This document shows, piece after piece, positions 9,661-17,885 of a stretch of 61,122 bases of DNA. This DNA is from Gemmatimonadota bacterium (GTDB lineage Bacteria; Latescibacterota; UBA2968), in the NCBI GenBank assembly GCA_026705765.1, contig JAPPAB010000058.1, positions 1-61,122 of the forward strand, read 5' to 3'. The first letter of the stretch is position 1. Every line of letters begins with the position of its first letter. The notes below the pieces were generated by a model that was not told the DNA's origin, did not search any database, and worked only from the letters and a program-made list of their open reading frames with translations. The position numbers and the translations under genes were made by a program.

Positions 9661-10434
9661 ATGTTTTTGTACGGGATTCGCAATGCGAGTCTGAATATGG
9701 ATTGGGGAAGAGATGCTTTTGCCACAGCAGGGGATATTGGGTTTGATGGGGTGGAGATTGTGCTGCGAGAGGAAGAGCGGTTGGATTGGCTTTTGAGTGC
9801 GGCGGGTCGGGAGGAGGTTGGACGATGGGTTGAGGAGACGGGCGCGCAAGCGTGTTCGATCAGTTTTGCCCTGTTTCGAGAATACAAGGGGAATGAGGAA
9901 GATGAGGCTGTGCGCGATCGCGTGGTGGGTCTTGTGCAAAAGGGGATTCGCGCGTGTAAGGGGATGGGGGGTGTCGGTATTTTGCTTCCGTATTTCGATG
10001 GGGAGAATCTCGATATGTCGAGCGCGCATGCAGAATTGTTGATTGAGGACATGAAGCGATGCGCCCCTGTCGCAGAAGATGAAGGTATTAAGGTTGCTCT
10101 GGAGACGAGTTTTTCACCGGGGTTATTGAGAACGATTTGCGATGGCGTGGGGTCTGAGATGGTGGGGGTGTATCAAGATACGGCTAATGCGCTGCAATAC
10201 GGGTACGATTCGGTCGATATGCTCGTTGATTTATCTGAACACACACAATTGATTCATATTAAAGATACGCGGCGTTCTGATCTGGGCGAGGGCGATGTGG
10301 ATTTTCCCGCGTGTCGAGATGCGATTGCACAGATCGGTTATGAGGGGTGGCTGATTTTTGAAACGCCAGGGGGGGATGACCCTGTGGCATCGGGTAAGAA
10401 GAATTTGGCGTTTGCAAAAGAGATGTTTGGGTAG
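9661..10434 (+). CDS. Sugar phosphate isomerase/epimerase (xylose isomerase-like barrel)
   Basis: A 257-residue TIM barrel of the AP endonuclease 2/xylose isomerase-like family. Glu and His residues at strand ends are visible: VALETS near residue 150, VYQDTANAL near 180, LIHIKDTRRSD near 205 and IFETPGGD near 240, the usual metal-binding pattern. The start ATG 9661 follows AAAGGA; a TTG 33 bases earlier is weaker. It is the last gene of the operon that begins at 3806, with 38 bases after the formamidase-like gene. It likely isomerises or epimerises the sugar handled by the neighbouring Gfo/Idh enzyme. Confidence 0.85.
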   Translation: MFLYGIRNASLNMDWGRDAFATAGDIGFDGVEIVLREEERLDWLLSAAGREEVGRWVEETGAQACSISFALFREYKGNEEDEAVRDRVVGLVQKGIRACKGMGGVGILLPYFDGENLDMSSAHAELLIEDMKRCAPVAEDEGIKVALETSFSPGLLRTICDGVGSEMVGVYQDTANALQYGYDSVDMLVDLSEHTQLIHIKDTRRSDLGEGDVDFPACRDAIAQIGYEGWLIFETPGGDDPVASGKKNLAFAKEMFG

Positions 10435-10436
10435 GC

Positions 10437-10523
10437 TGGCAGAGGGTGAGGGAATCGAACCCTATGCGGTTGCCCGCACCACCGACCAATGTCAGGCGGC
10501 CCACCTTGAACCGTTCACCCCCT
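10437..10523 (-). tRNA. tRNA-like element with long variable arm and atypical anticodon arm
   Basis: Read on the minus strand, AGGGGGTG (5') pairs with CACCCTCT (3') in an 8-bp acceptor stem, followed by G73 and an encoded CCA. The T arm is AGGG-TTCGATT-CCCT (4 bp), the D arm CGGTTC-AAGGT-GGGCCG (6 bp) and the variable arm TGCGG-GCAA-CCGCA (5 bp). The 6-bp D stem, long variable arm and G73 recall tRNA-Sec or the 8/4 allo-tRNAs. The 17-base anticodon slot is poor: canonical placement gives a stem with two wobbles and a mismatch and the triplet TGG, while an alternative hairpin GAC-ATTG-GTC has no anticodon loop. It may be a pseudo-tRNA or a divergent functional RNA. It lies 24 bases after the dioxygenase gene on the same strand. 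Confidence 0.45.
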
Positions 10524-10547
10524 ACCTATTTTGACAAAGCTGCGTGT

Positions 10548-11537
10548 TTAAGGGTTTCTCCCAGATGTGAGGTTGGGGCGCATTTCACCCAGGGATTGTT
10601 CACCGGGTTGGATATATTCTACGGCTGGGCTTTCGACACGCCCATAGGCATTCCACACTTTGAATCCGAGTAAAGAGAGAAGGTCGGGCGATGCCTCGGC
10701 GAGGACTTCGGGCGCTGTGCCTATGGTAAAATTTTCCTGTGGACGGAATTGGGGTCCGCAGAATGTGGTGAGTATGGCCCAGCGCAGTTGATCGCTTATA
10801 TTGGCTCCCGTGCCGTGCCAGATGCGTCCGTCGAGGAATCCAACTGTGCCGGCTGGACCTTCGAGGGCAACTGTTTCGATGGTGTTGTCGTCGGGATTGT
10901 CCGGGCGTCGTCCCCACAGGTGGCTGCCGGGGACGATGCGGGTGCCGCCGTTTTCTGCGGTGAAGTCGCCGATCATCCATACTACGTTGATGACGACGCG
11001 GGGCCAGATGGATGCGGTATGGGATTCATCGGTTTGCTCGCGGCTGATAGAGCCTGCGGGTAAATGCGTTCGGTCTGCGCGCGTTGGCATGGGCATCCAC
11101 CACTGGTCTGTGTGCAGGCGCATGGGAACGCCGCCGGGTTTGGCGATGTTGGCCGAATGGCTCGATAGCAGATAATCATTGCCCAGTGCGTGATCCACGA
11201 TGTCGCGGACCTCTGAGTGTAATAGCATGTCTTGAAATACTCGACCTTTGTTGATCAGCATCCACACGCGCTGGTTGACGCCTCCTGCCGATTGTGTAAA
11301 CGCCCCCGCGCGTACCTGTCCTGTTTTATTTCGAAAATCCCCCCAGTTCTGTTTTGCTCCCCCGTCTTCAAATGCAAGCCCGCGTTGTTTTTCGGCTATG
11401 GCCTGTTCTTTTAGACGGGTTTTTATTTTTGAGAGATCTTCCGTATTGAGCGCGTTGGCGAGTAGGCCATAACCGTAGGTGTCGAGTTGTGTTTTGACCT
11501 GTGTGAGGTCTTCGGTCGGTTGTGGAAGTTCAGACAT
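10548..11537 (-). CDS. Phytanoyl-CoA dioxygenase (PhyH) family protein
   Basis: A 329-residue Fe(II)/2-oxoglutarate-dependent dioxygenase-like protein. RLHTDQWW near residue 140 gives the HxD iron ligands, IVPGSHLWG near 205 is the usual strand-turn, and GRIWHGTGAN followed by LRWAIL near 245 supplies the distal His and the 2-oxoglutarate-binding Arg. GAGGAA precedes the ATG. The reaction is hydroxylation of an unactivated carbon; the substrate is unknown. The tRNA-like element lies just downstream on the same strand, and the OFA transporter gene ends about 30 bases upstream. Confidence 0.87.
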   Translation of the reverse strand: MSELPQPTEDLTQVKTQLDTYGYGLLANALNTEDLSKIKTRLKEQAIAEKQRGLAFEDGGAKQNWGDFRNKTGQVRAGAFTQSAGGVNQRVWMLINKGRVFQDMLLHSEVRDIVDHALGNDYLLSSHSANIAKPGGVPMRLHTDQWWMPMPTRADRTHLPAGSISREQTDESHTASIWPRVVINVVWMIGDFTAENGGTRIVPGSHLWGRRPDNPDDNTIETVALEGPAGTVGFLDGRIWHGTGANISDQLRWAILTTFCGPQFRPQENFTIGTAPEVLAEASPDLLSLLGFKVWNAYGRVESPAVEYIQPGEQSLGEMRPNLTSGRNP

Positions 11538-11566
11538 GCGTATTCCTCAGATTTGGATAGTCGATA

Positions 11567-12868
11567 TTATCGGGGCAAAATGCCATACTGGCGCAGGGTG
11601 CTTTCCAGTGTTGGCCTACTAAGGCGAATGCGGTCGTCGTTTAATAAATAGGAGAAGACGTAGCCGAGGCCGAGCATAAAAATTCCGATCAAGAAGCAAT
11701 ATATGACTGCGCGGTCGGGGTATTGGTCTTTCAGGTACCCCACGTAGAGCGGTCCAAAGATTCCCGCTGCTGCCCAGGCGGTTAGTATTGCTCCGTAGAT
11801 TGTGGACATTTTTTTGCTGCCAAAAACGTCGAGAACAAAAGATGGCATTGTGGCAAAGCCGCCGCCAAAGCACAACAATACATAACAGACGAGTGCGGAA
11901 AAGATCCAGGGGTTGCGCTCTGTCATCAAGATGCCGAAGACGATCATCTGGCTGGCGAGTAAGATTCTGAAGACGCCAACGCGACCTATGCGATCCGATA
12001 GCAATCCCCAGAAGAGCCGCCCCACGCCGTTGCACAGGGAACTGACGGCGATGAGCGTGGCGCCATATTCGGCGAGCGTCATCGGTTCCAGAGATGGATC
12101 CGCGAATCCCCAAACTTCTTGCAGGAGTTCCGACTGGAAACTGATGACCGAGATGCCCGCGGCGATGTTGAAAAAAAATACGATCCACATGAGGAGAAAT
12201 TCAGAAGACCGCAGATAGGGCGCAACGGTGTCTTCAAATTCCATGGGGTCATCGTCAGCAGCGGCGGGTACAACTGCGGCTTTGGGATCGCTCAACACAA
12301 AGCTGGAGGGCAAGAGGATACAGGCAAATACAATGCCGAGCCACAAGAAGACAAGGGTTAGATCCGATTCTGTTCGCAGTACGAGAAAGGGTGCCAAAAT
12401 TTTGCTCAAGAGAAATGCACCCACGCCAAATCCCATCACGACGATGCCTGTCACCAGACCCTTGCGATCTGGAAACCACTTTGCCGCGGTTGCAACTGGC
12501 GTTACATAGCCAAGCCCAATTCCCGCACCGCCGATAACGCCGTATCCCAGGTAAAAGAGCGGGATAAAGTCCAGATGAAGGGCGAGGCTTGCAATCATAT
12601 AGCCGCCGGAAAACATGATGCTGCCCGCGACTGCGAGTTTGCGAGGTCCGAATCGCGGCAGCGTCGCGCCTGCCCAGGCTGCGGATGTGCCGAGTGAAAA
12701 GATGGCGATGCTAAAGGCCCATGCGGTTTCTGTGAATGTCCAGCCGAGTTGCCTGACCAGGAGCGTTTGAAAGAAGCTCCACGCGTACACGGTGCCGAAA
12801 CAGAGTTGCAGGAGCGTGCATAAGAGCGCGATGACTGATCGCGGGATCTGTATTTCTCGGTTTGGCAT
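11567..12868 (-). CDS. MFS transporter, OFA (oxalate/formate antiporter-like) family
   Basis: The 433-residue protein has about 12 membrane segments. The N-terminal FGTVYAWSFF segment, the GGAGIGLGYVTPVATAAKWFPDRKG loop between the early helices and the LLSDRIGR loop after helix 6 or 7 are typical of the OFA family, which exchanges small carboxylates. It starts 2 bases after the stop of the HAMP-sensor gene and is the last gene of a three-gene minus-strand operon with a type-I substrate-binding protein. That pairing is unusual, since binding proteins normally serve ABC transporters. The ribosome site is weak, so translation is probably coupled. Confidence 0.88.
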   Translation of the reverse strand: MPNREIQIPRSVIALLCTLLQLCFGTVYAWSFFQTLLVRQLGWTFTETAWAFSIAIFSLGTSAAWAGATLPRFGPRKLAVAGSIMFSGGYMIASLALHLDFIPLFYLGYGVIGGAGIGLGYVTPVATAAKWFPDRKGLVTGIVVMGFGVGAFLLSKILAPFLVLRTESDLTLVFLWLGIVFACILLPSSFVLSDPKAAVVPAAADDDPMEFEDTVAPYLRSSEFLLMWIVFFFNIAAGISVISFQSELLQEVWGFADPSLEPMTLAEYGATLIAVSSLCNGVGRLFWGLLSDRIGRVGVFRILLASQMIVFGILMTERNPWIFSALVCYVLLCFGGGFATMPSFVLDVFGSKKMSTIYGAILTAWAAAGIFGPLYVGYLKDQYPDRAVIYCFLIGIFMLGLGYVFSYLLNDDRIRLSRPTLESTLRQYGILPR

Positions 12869-12870
12869 TT

Positions 12871-13587
12871 TTATGTGTCCGATTGATCGCTTTTTTCACC
12901 TTTGGAAAGATAGAAGAAGAGGTTGGCGAGGTGTCCGACCTCGTCGTCACGCGATAGCAGTTTGTCGTCCGAGGCTCCATCTTCACCGCGCGCGCGACCC
13001 ACTGCATAAGCGAGGAGATCGCCGAGGGGATTAGCCGCGAGGTTGACGAGCCATATCGCAGCAAAGAAGCCTACCACGAGTATGATGCAGATGAGATAGA
13101 CCTGCCTTCCGATTGCCCGTTGTATTTTGAGCGCAATCAGTCCCGTGTCCATGCCCACGTGAACGGTGCCGGCAATGCCCGCCAGAATTGGACTGCCAAC
13201 TTCTACGAAGTCACCCATTCCGGGCAGGTTGCGTTCTATGGCTTCTGTCTTAAATGGGTCGTCCGCTCGAATGACTTCGGGAATGCCAGGCACGAATGTG
13301 TGGGCGAGAAATTCACCTGATTCATCTGTAATATAGATGTATTTGATGCTCTGGATTTCGACGAATTGATCAATGAGCGACTGCAGAGCTGCGAGATCCC
13401 GATTTAAGAGAATATCGACACTGGAGTCGGCGATGGTCTTCGCGATGTTCTTGCTGTTGTTTTCGTATTCCTCCGACAAGTGTGTATCGACCGTATAAAT
13501 ACACAGGGCGGATGTTGACAGGCTGATCATACCAAATAGCGCGAAGATGCCGAACCGCGTTTTTTGAAAGAGTTTTTTGATTTTCAT
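12871..13587 (-). CDS. Membrane sensor protein with HAMP domain and no output domain
   Basis: A 238-residue protein with a first membrane helix (about 13-33), an extracytoplasmic sensor region to about 150, a second helix (about 158-180) and a HAMP-like region to the end (conserved Pro after the helix, RDDEVGHLANLF near the C-terminus). It ends where a histidine kinase, cyclase or phosphatase domain would normally begin, and the next gene starts 2 bases later in another frame. It overlaps the upstream substrate-binding gene by 4 bases (ATGA). It may pass a ligand signal to a partner kinase elsewhere, or be the shortened remnant of a kinase. I see no frameshifted kinase remains downstream. Confidence 0.75.
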   Translation of the reverse strand: MKIKKLFQKTRFGIFALFGMISLSTSALCIYTVDTHLSEEYENNSKNIAKTIADSSVDILLNRDLAALQSLIDQFVEIQSIKYIYITDESGEFLAHTFVPGIPEVIRADDPFKTEAIERNLPGMGDFVEVGSPILAGIAGTVHVGMDTGLIALKIQRAIGRQVYLICIILVVGFFAAIWLVNLAANPLGDLLAYAVGRARGEDGASDDKLLSRDDEVGHLANLFFYLSKGEKSDQSDT

Positions 13588-14906
13588 TTTGTGCCAAACC
13601 TGTCTTCCCAGTTATCCAGCGTGACAAAACGGTCGTTTTCGACAATGGTGTAATAGACTCGTTGTAGTCCCTGTCGTCGATCTGGACCAAAAGAGACCTG
13701 TTCGCCGATGCCCAGATCAAAATCTCGAATGCTGAAGACCGCGTCTTCGAGCTGGCTTCGCTGCGGGTCGTCGCCGAGACGGCGCAGAATTTCAACCATT
13801 AATTTGGCGTTGAGAAATCCCTCGAGGCTGACAAAGCTCTGCGCGAAAGGGGTGTAGTCTTCTTTCACCAATTCTTCGGGTGGCTGAGGGGCGTATTGTT
13901 GCATCAATTCGCGGTACTCCTGGACCGCTGGCGTGGATGTTTCTTCATAACTGGGCACGACCTGGGAGTTTACGAGCAGTTGCGTATATGACTCGCTGTT
14001 GTCCTGTCCTTCGGTGAGGAGTTTCAAGAGGTTTTCGCTTCCAACAAAGGATAGGTTGGCAATTGGAACGCGCAGGCCGAGGTTGACGGCGTCGCGCGCA
14101 AAGGCCGCACAAGCTGCGTAGGCTCCGATGCAGATCACAGCTTTCGGGTCTGATGCTTTTAGTATTTCGACCTGTTTTCGCATGCTGCCGGTGAATTTTT
14201 CTCCGCGGCGGTACGTCGCTTCGCCCACTATTTGCTCTCCGTGCCGTTTCAGGGCACTTCTCACACCGGCCCATCCACTGCGACCATAAGCATCGGCTTG
14301 ATAGAATACGGCAATGCGTTTTCGGTTGATGCGGACAAAATTATCCACGAGACCAGCGGTTTCCTGGCGGTAGGAGGCGCGTAGATTAAAGGCGAAGTCG
14401 CCATAAGGCGGTTCTCGCTGGGGTTGCGCACCGGTGAATGGAAAGAACAAGAAGATGTTTTTGTCCTGGAATTTTTTGAGCATGGGGAGCACGCGGGTTA
14501 CGGTGGGCGTTCCGACATAACCGAAGAGCAAAAATACTTCGTCTTCCAACATCAATTTCAGGGTGTTTTTGACGGAGGGGTCGGGTTGATAGCCGTCGTC
14601 ATAGGTTTTGAGAACTACTTTGCGTCCCGCGATACCCCCTTGCTGATTGATGTGTGTGAAATACGCACTGGCACCGCGATACAGTTCGATGCCCAAACCC
14701 CGGGATGGACCAGAGAACGCGGCGGATACACCGAGTACAATCTCGGTGTCGGTGACGCCAGATGATGTCCGTGTCATGGTGTGCCTCCTTGTTTGTGGTT
14801 CAAGCTGGCCAGTGTTGGCGCTTGCTATCAGAGTTTTTAACCATGGGGCGATCGCACAACAGGCAAGGCCGGAACGGATGAGTGCTCTTCTCGTGATTGG
14901 TTTCAT
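13584..14906 (-). CDS. Type I periplasmic substrate-binding protein (Leu/Ile/Val-binding-like), Tat-type signal
   Basis: The 440-residue protein belongs to the Peripla_BP_6 fold used by branched-chain amino acid and amide ABC transporters. The N-terminus TRRALIRSGLACCAIAPW has a twin-arginine followed by a hydrophobic stretch, suggesting Tat export. The mature part begins with EIVLGVSAAFSGPSRGLG, the classic family opening, and contains the two-lobe pattern with VFYQADAYGRSGW and VICIGAYAACAAF. It is first in an operon with a HAMP sensor and an OFA transporter. No ABC permease or ATPase is nearby, so it may present a ligand to the sensor rather than to a transporter. Confidence 0.85.
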   Translation of the reverse strand: MKPITRRALIRSGLACCAIAPWLKTLIASANTGQLEPQTRRHTMTRTSSGVTDTEIVLGVSAAFSGPSRGLGIELYRGASAYFTHINQQGGIAGRKVVLKTYDDGYQPDPSVKNTLKLMLEDEVFLLFGYVGTPTVTRVLPMLKKFQDKNIFLFFPFTGAQPQREPPYGDFAFNLRASYRQETAGLVDNFVRINRKRIAVFYQADAYGRSGWAGVRSALKRHGEQIVGEATYRRGEKFTGSMRKQVEILKASDPKAVICIGAYAACAAFARDAVNLGLRVPIANLSFVGSENLLKLLTEGQDNSESYTQLLVNSQVVPSYEETSTPAVQEYRELMQQYAPQPPEELVKEDYTPFAQSFVSLEGFLNAKLMVEILRRLGDDPQRSQLEDAVFSIRDFDLGIGEQVSFGPDRRQGLQRVYYTIVENDRFVTLDNWEDRFGTK

Positions 14907-14942
14907 ACGGGATGTGCTCTTTCGCAGGATGCCCAGACTTGA

Positions 14943-15743
14943 TCATTCTTCGAGTGTTGGGCGATTTAGCCGCGTGTGATAGGGCGGTTCCATGACTGCG
15001 CGTTGCCGTTCGTTTGCCCATTCGGGTATGTCGTAGGCGCGTACATACGCCATGTTGCCGGCGGTGTAGCGGGTGAGCGTTGACCGCCGTGGATGATTCG
15101 CTTTCCAGGGCAGGGTGCCGTGTGTGACGGCTTCGGTGAAGATGATTGCGTCGCCTGCCTTACAGGTGATCTGGCGGATGTGTTCCTGGTGTTTCTGGTA
15201 GAGGCGCATTTCCAGCGGACAGGGGTAATTGCTTTTGTGTGATCCGGGTATGAGGGAGAGGCCGCCGTCGCCTGCGTTGACATCGGTGAGTTGGATGGAG
15301 ACGACGGTGAGGCCGTTGTGCATTTTGCCATCTCTGAATATATAATACTGGTTGGGGTCAAATCCAGGTCCAGAGGAGCCGTGGAAGCGATGGCCTTCGG
15401 CTCCTTTGTCCATCCACAGCAGAAACATCTGGTGATCGATGCGAAAGCCTTTGCCGAGTATTTCGTTGAGGTAAGGCACTATGCGAGGGTGTGCCAGCAT
15501 GTCGCGGAAGGGATTGCACCAGGGTTCGTCCCAGTGGATGAGGCTGCCGAGTTCGCCGCGACCATGCGTGCCTTCAAGGGCTGGTGAGTCGCCATCAAGA
15601 CGCTGTTCTCTCGGGCGAATACGCCCCTTGTCGAGGTGGCGGTCAACCGCTTCGTTCGCCAGGGCGAGTTCGTCTTCGGTCAAAACGTTTTTAACGACGA
15701 GATACCCGTTGAGGTCAAAGAGATATTTTTCTTCTTCGGTCAT
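14943..15743 (-). CDS. Phytanoyl-CoA dioxygenase (PhyH) family protein with altered metal motif
   Basis: A 266-residue protein of the same superfamily as the one at 10548-11537 but only distantly alike. FDLNGYLVVKNVLTEDEL is the standard N-terminal opening, LSLIPGSHKSNYPCP the central turn and EAVTHGTLPW the distal His region, with an Arg-rich RRSTLTRYTAG after it. Where the HxD iron ligands are expected the sequence is RFHGSSGPGF, so the Asp is replaced. A HWD earlier (IHWDEPW) seems too N-terminal to substitute. Activity is therefore uncertain. The gene lies 25 bases downstream of the CehA-like hydrolase on the same strand. Confidence 0.82.
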   Translation of the reverse strand: MTEEEKYLFDLNGYLVVKNVLTEDELALANEAVDRHLDKGRIRPREQRLDGDSPALEGTHGRGELGSLIHWDEPWCNPFRDMLAHPRIVPYLNEILGKGFRIDHQMFLLWMDKGAEGHRFHGSSGPGFDPNQYYIFRDGKMHNGLTVVSIQLTDVNAGDGGLSLIPGSHKSNYPCPLEMRLYQKHQEHIRQITCKAGDAIIFTEAVTHGTLPWKANHPRRSTLTRYTAGNMAYVRAYDIPEWANERQRAVMEPPYHTRLNRPTLEE

Positions 15744-15768
15744 GGTATTAGGCTTCTTGTTTTGGGTT

Positions 15769-17214
15769 TTAATTTGTCAGACTCGCGTACGCCTCTCGCC
15801 CTTGTCGGAAGAGGTCTTTGACTTCTTCGCGTTGCTGGTCTGTGTTGTAGCGGCCATAGGTGTCGATCCATTTGAGCGCGTCTTCAATGCCGTTGAGAAA
15901 ATACTGCGCGGATTCATTGCGCTCGGCAGGGGGGCGGCCGCAGGAAACATAGACCGGGCTGCTGTGCGCGTAGATCGATTGGTCAAAGCTGTCGCGCTGG
16001 TTGCCCCAGAGCCGGGCAGCGACCCAGCTGTCGCGGTCGATGTTGACCCGGTGGCGAATAGCGCCCTCGCGTTTGCCTTCGGGATAGTTTTCCCTGTGAA
16101 TGATGTGTCCATTCATCGCGATTTCGGCGCAGTGAATGGGGTAATAGGATGTGAATGTGGATTCTATGTCGAGCGAGCCGCCAGAGGGCAATTCAACTGT
16201 GGTGCCCATGGGTTGGTCGTTTACGTTTAGATCAATGGCGGGACCGTTGGTGATGAAGGTATTGCCCGATTTCATACCGGTAATCCAGTTTTCGTAGGAA
16301 AACGCGCCTTTGGTATTGACATAGACGCGGTTGTTGGAGCAGACGAACCAGTCGGTGCCGGTAGAGGCGGGCAAGGCGATGCCGCAGTTGAGCAGTTTGT
16401 ACCACAGGTCGTATTCGGGGTCCATCCAGAAGGGGTCGAAGAGGTTGAAGGCGTCCAGTTTGCCCAGTGCCGCGGCAATGGGGGCTTCCATGCCGCGACC
16501 ATTGTGACACCATATCACAATGCCGCCCTGATCGCGGGCTTCGTCGCAGCAAAAGCACAGGGGGGGATAGTCGGGGTCGAATTGCGCTGTGAGGATGTGC
16601 CCGCGGCTGACTGGTTGGATGAGGTTGCGGATGTTGAGGAACATGACGTGTCCATATCCGAACCCCCAGGGCGAGTTTTCGCCGTAGTGGCGGTTTTCTT
16701 CGCCGATGTCGAGTACGTGATGTGCGGTGGTAAATTCGTTCATCACGCCGATGGGATATTTGTTGCTGGCGTAGGGCAGTTGCCTTCTGTCGAGGACGCT
16801 TACGACGGTGACGTTGTAGCCTTCCACGCTACAGTCAATGGCGAGTCGGTCATCGGGACGGGTTTCTTTTTCGTCGTAGTGGATGTGTGTGTTGCCCGGA
16901 TACCAGTTGTTTTCCTGTGGGATGTACCAGCGGTTGAGGGTGATTTCGACGTCTTTGACGCCGTTTTCCGGCATTTCGACCACGGTGCGGACGGGCTCGT
17001 ATTCCGTGCCGCGTTCGACCAATATGTCGGTACGCCCGCGCGAGGCTTGAACTTCGAATTCGCCATCGCAGAAGAAGAAGGGCGTGCCGGGTCCGCGTTT
17101 GAGCATGGCGTCGCGCGGGTGGCAAAAACGACCGTTGGCGGTCAGGACGTGTACTTTGGCGTTGATCGGTTCGCCTGTCGCGCTGTCGATAATATGTCCG
17201 TGCAGGGTGCCCAT
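15769..17214 (-). CDS. CehA/McbA-like metallohydrolase (PHP-type) with N-terminal beta-sandwich
   Basis: The 481-residue protein opens with a carboxypeptidase-regulatory-like beta domain (about 1-95: GHIIDSATGEPINAKV), followed by a PHP-like hydrolase domain. Motifs seen include PGNTHIHYDEKETRPDD near residue 105 (HxH metal ligands), IVIWCHNGRGMEAP near 230 and ASTGTDWFV near 290. GGAG precedes the ATG. CehA/McbA proteins hydrolyse aryl esters or carbamates, but most members are uncharacterised. No signal peptide is visible. A short gap separates it from the dioxygenase downstream. Confidence 0.78.
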   Translation of the reverse strand: MGTLHGHIIDSATGEPINAKVHVLTANGRFCHPRDAMLKRGPGTPFFFCDGEFEVQASRGRTDILVERGTEYEPVRTVVEMPENGVKDVEITLNRWYIPQENNWYPGNTHIHYDEKETRPDDRLAIDCSVEGYNVTVVSVLDRRQLPYASNKYPIGVMNEFTTAHHVLDIGEENRHYGENSPWGFGYGHVMFLNIRNLIQPVSRGHILTAQFDPDYPPLCFCCDEARDQGGIVIWCHNGRGMEAPIAAALGKLDAFNLFDPFWMDPEYDLWYKLLNCGIALPASTGTDWFVCSNNRVYVNTKGAFSYENWITGMKSGNTFITNGPAIDLNVNDQPMGTTVELPSGGSLDIESTFTSYYPIHCAEIAMNGHIIHRENYPEGKREGAIRHRVNIDRDSWVAARLWGNQRDSFDQSIYAHSSPVYVSCGRPPAERNESAQYFLNGIEDALKWIDTYGRYNTDQQREEVKDLFRQGREAYASLTN

Positions 17215-17312
17215 AGTACGCTCCGGTTATTCGAGATGTTTTTGCAATAGCATTTCGAGAATTCGATCAAATATTCCTTGCAGCCCCTCTCAGAGCCACA
17301 AGGAACGCCTGA

Positions 17313-17732
17313 TTATAGATCGAGCTTGTCTGCAAATGCCAGCATTTTTGCTTCGACCTCCTGGGCAATCGGTTGTAGTGTTTCCTGATCGATTTCGATT
17401 TGCTGAATCCTTTCATCCACATTTGTCGTGAGACAAAAACGCAGGTTGTGTTTCAAATCGTGCATTGCGTGCTCAATGTGGTCTCGAACCGTTCCGGGAG
17501 GGTACATCCATTGCCTTGCCCTGGTCTGTTTCAGGTTGATGTGGCAATGGCCTTTTCCGCCGTGTTTTTTTGCCTCTCCAAAGCAGTCCAGACGCAAAAC
17601 TTCCTGATTATATGCATACACAGATGCTGCGGGTCCGTAACCGGCACGGTCATTTCGCCAATAGACTTCCAGTCGCACATCGTCTTGTATCGGATATGTC
17701 GTCCGATCTTGTCTGCCTGGTTGTGTATCCAT
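17313..17732 (-). CDS. Small conserved-looking hypothetical protein
   Basis: A 139-residue soluble protein with AAAGGA 7-8 bases before its ATG, which supports it as a real gene. The N-terminal half is beta-rich with DDVRLEVYWRNDRAG and VYAYNQEVLRLDCFG; the middle holds HGGKGHCHIN; the C-terminal half is helical. I do not recognise a family or catalytic motif. It lies between the glycoside-hydrolase-like gene and the CehA-like gene, with gaps of roughly 150 and 100 bases. The 17215-17312 gap contains a TTCCTTG/CAAGGAA inverted repeat (17274-17305) and nothing else I recognise. Confidence 0.6.
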   Translation of the reverse strand: MDTQPGRQDRTTYPIQDDVRLEVYWRNDRAGYGPAASVYAYNQEVLRLDCFGEAKKHGGKGHCHINLKQTRARQWMYPPGTVRDHIEHAMHDLKHNLRFCLTTNVDERIQQIEIDQETLQPIAQEVEAKMLAFADKLDL

Positions 17733-17885
17733 GTCATTTCCTTTCTGTTGTGGCGCAGATGACTACAGGATCTATGGGTCTTTCTTCAGGATATTATTAA
17801 AATTTCTTGAAGTCAAGATACATCTCTTGTGGAGAAAAAGAAACACTTCTACCAGGGCGTTTTGTGTTTTGTATTTGTCCGCAGG

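Noticed and set aside
10446-10673. 75-codon plus-strand frame over the tRNA-like element
   Set aside because: It reads antisense through the tRNA-like stem and into the dioxygenase gene; no protein-like features.
15481-16230. 249-codon plus-strand frame across the dioxygenase/CehA junction
   Set aside because: It spans the ends of two real minus-strand genes and has no start signal.
16504-17250. 248-codon plus-strand frame opposite the CehA-like gene
   Set aside because: Composition is Val/Ala/Asp/Phe-rich without motifs, and it mirrors the minus-strand coding pattern.
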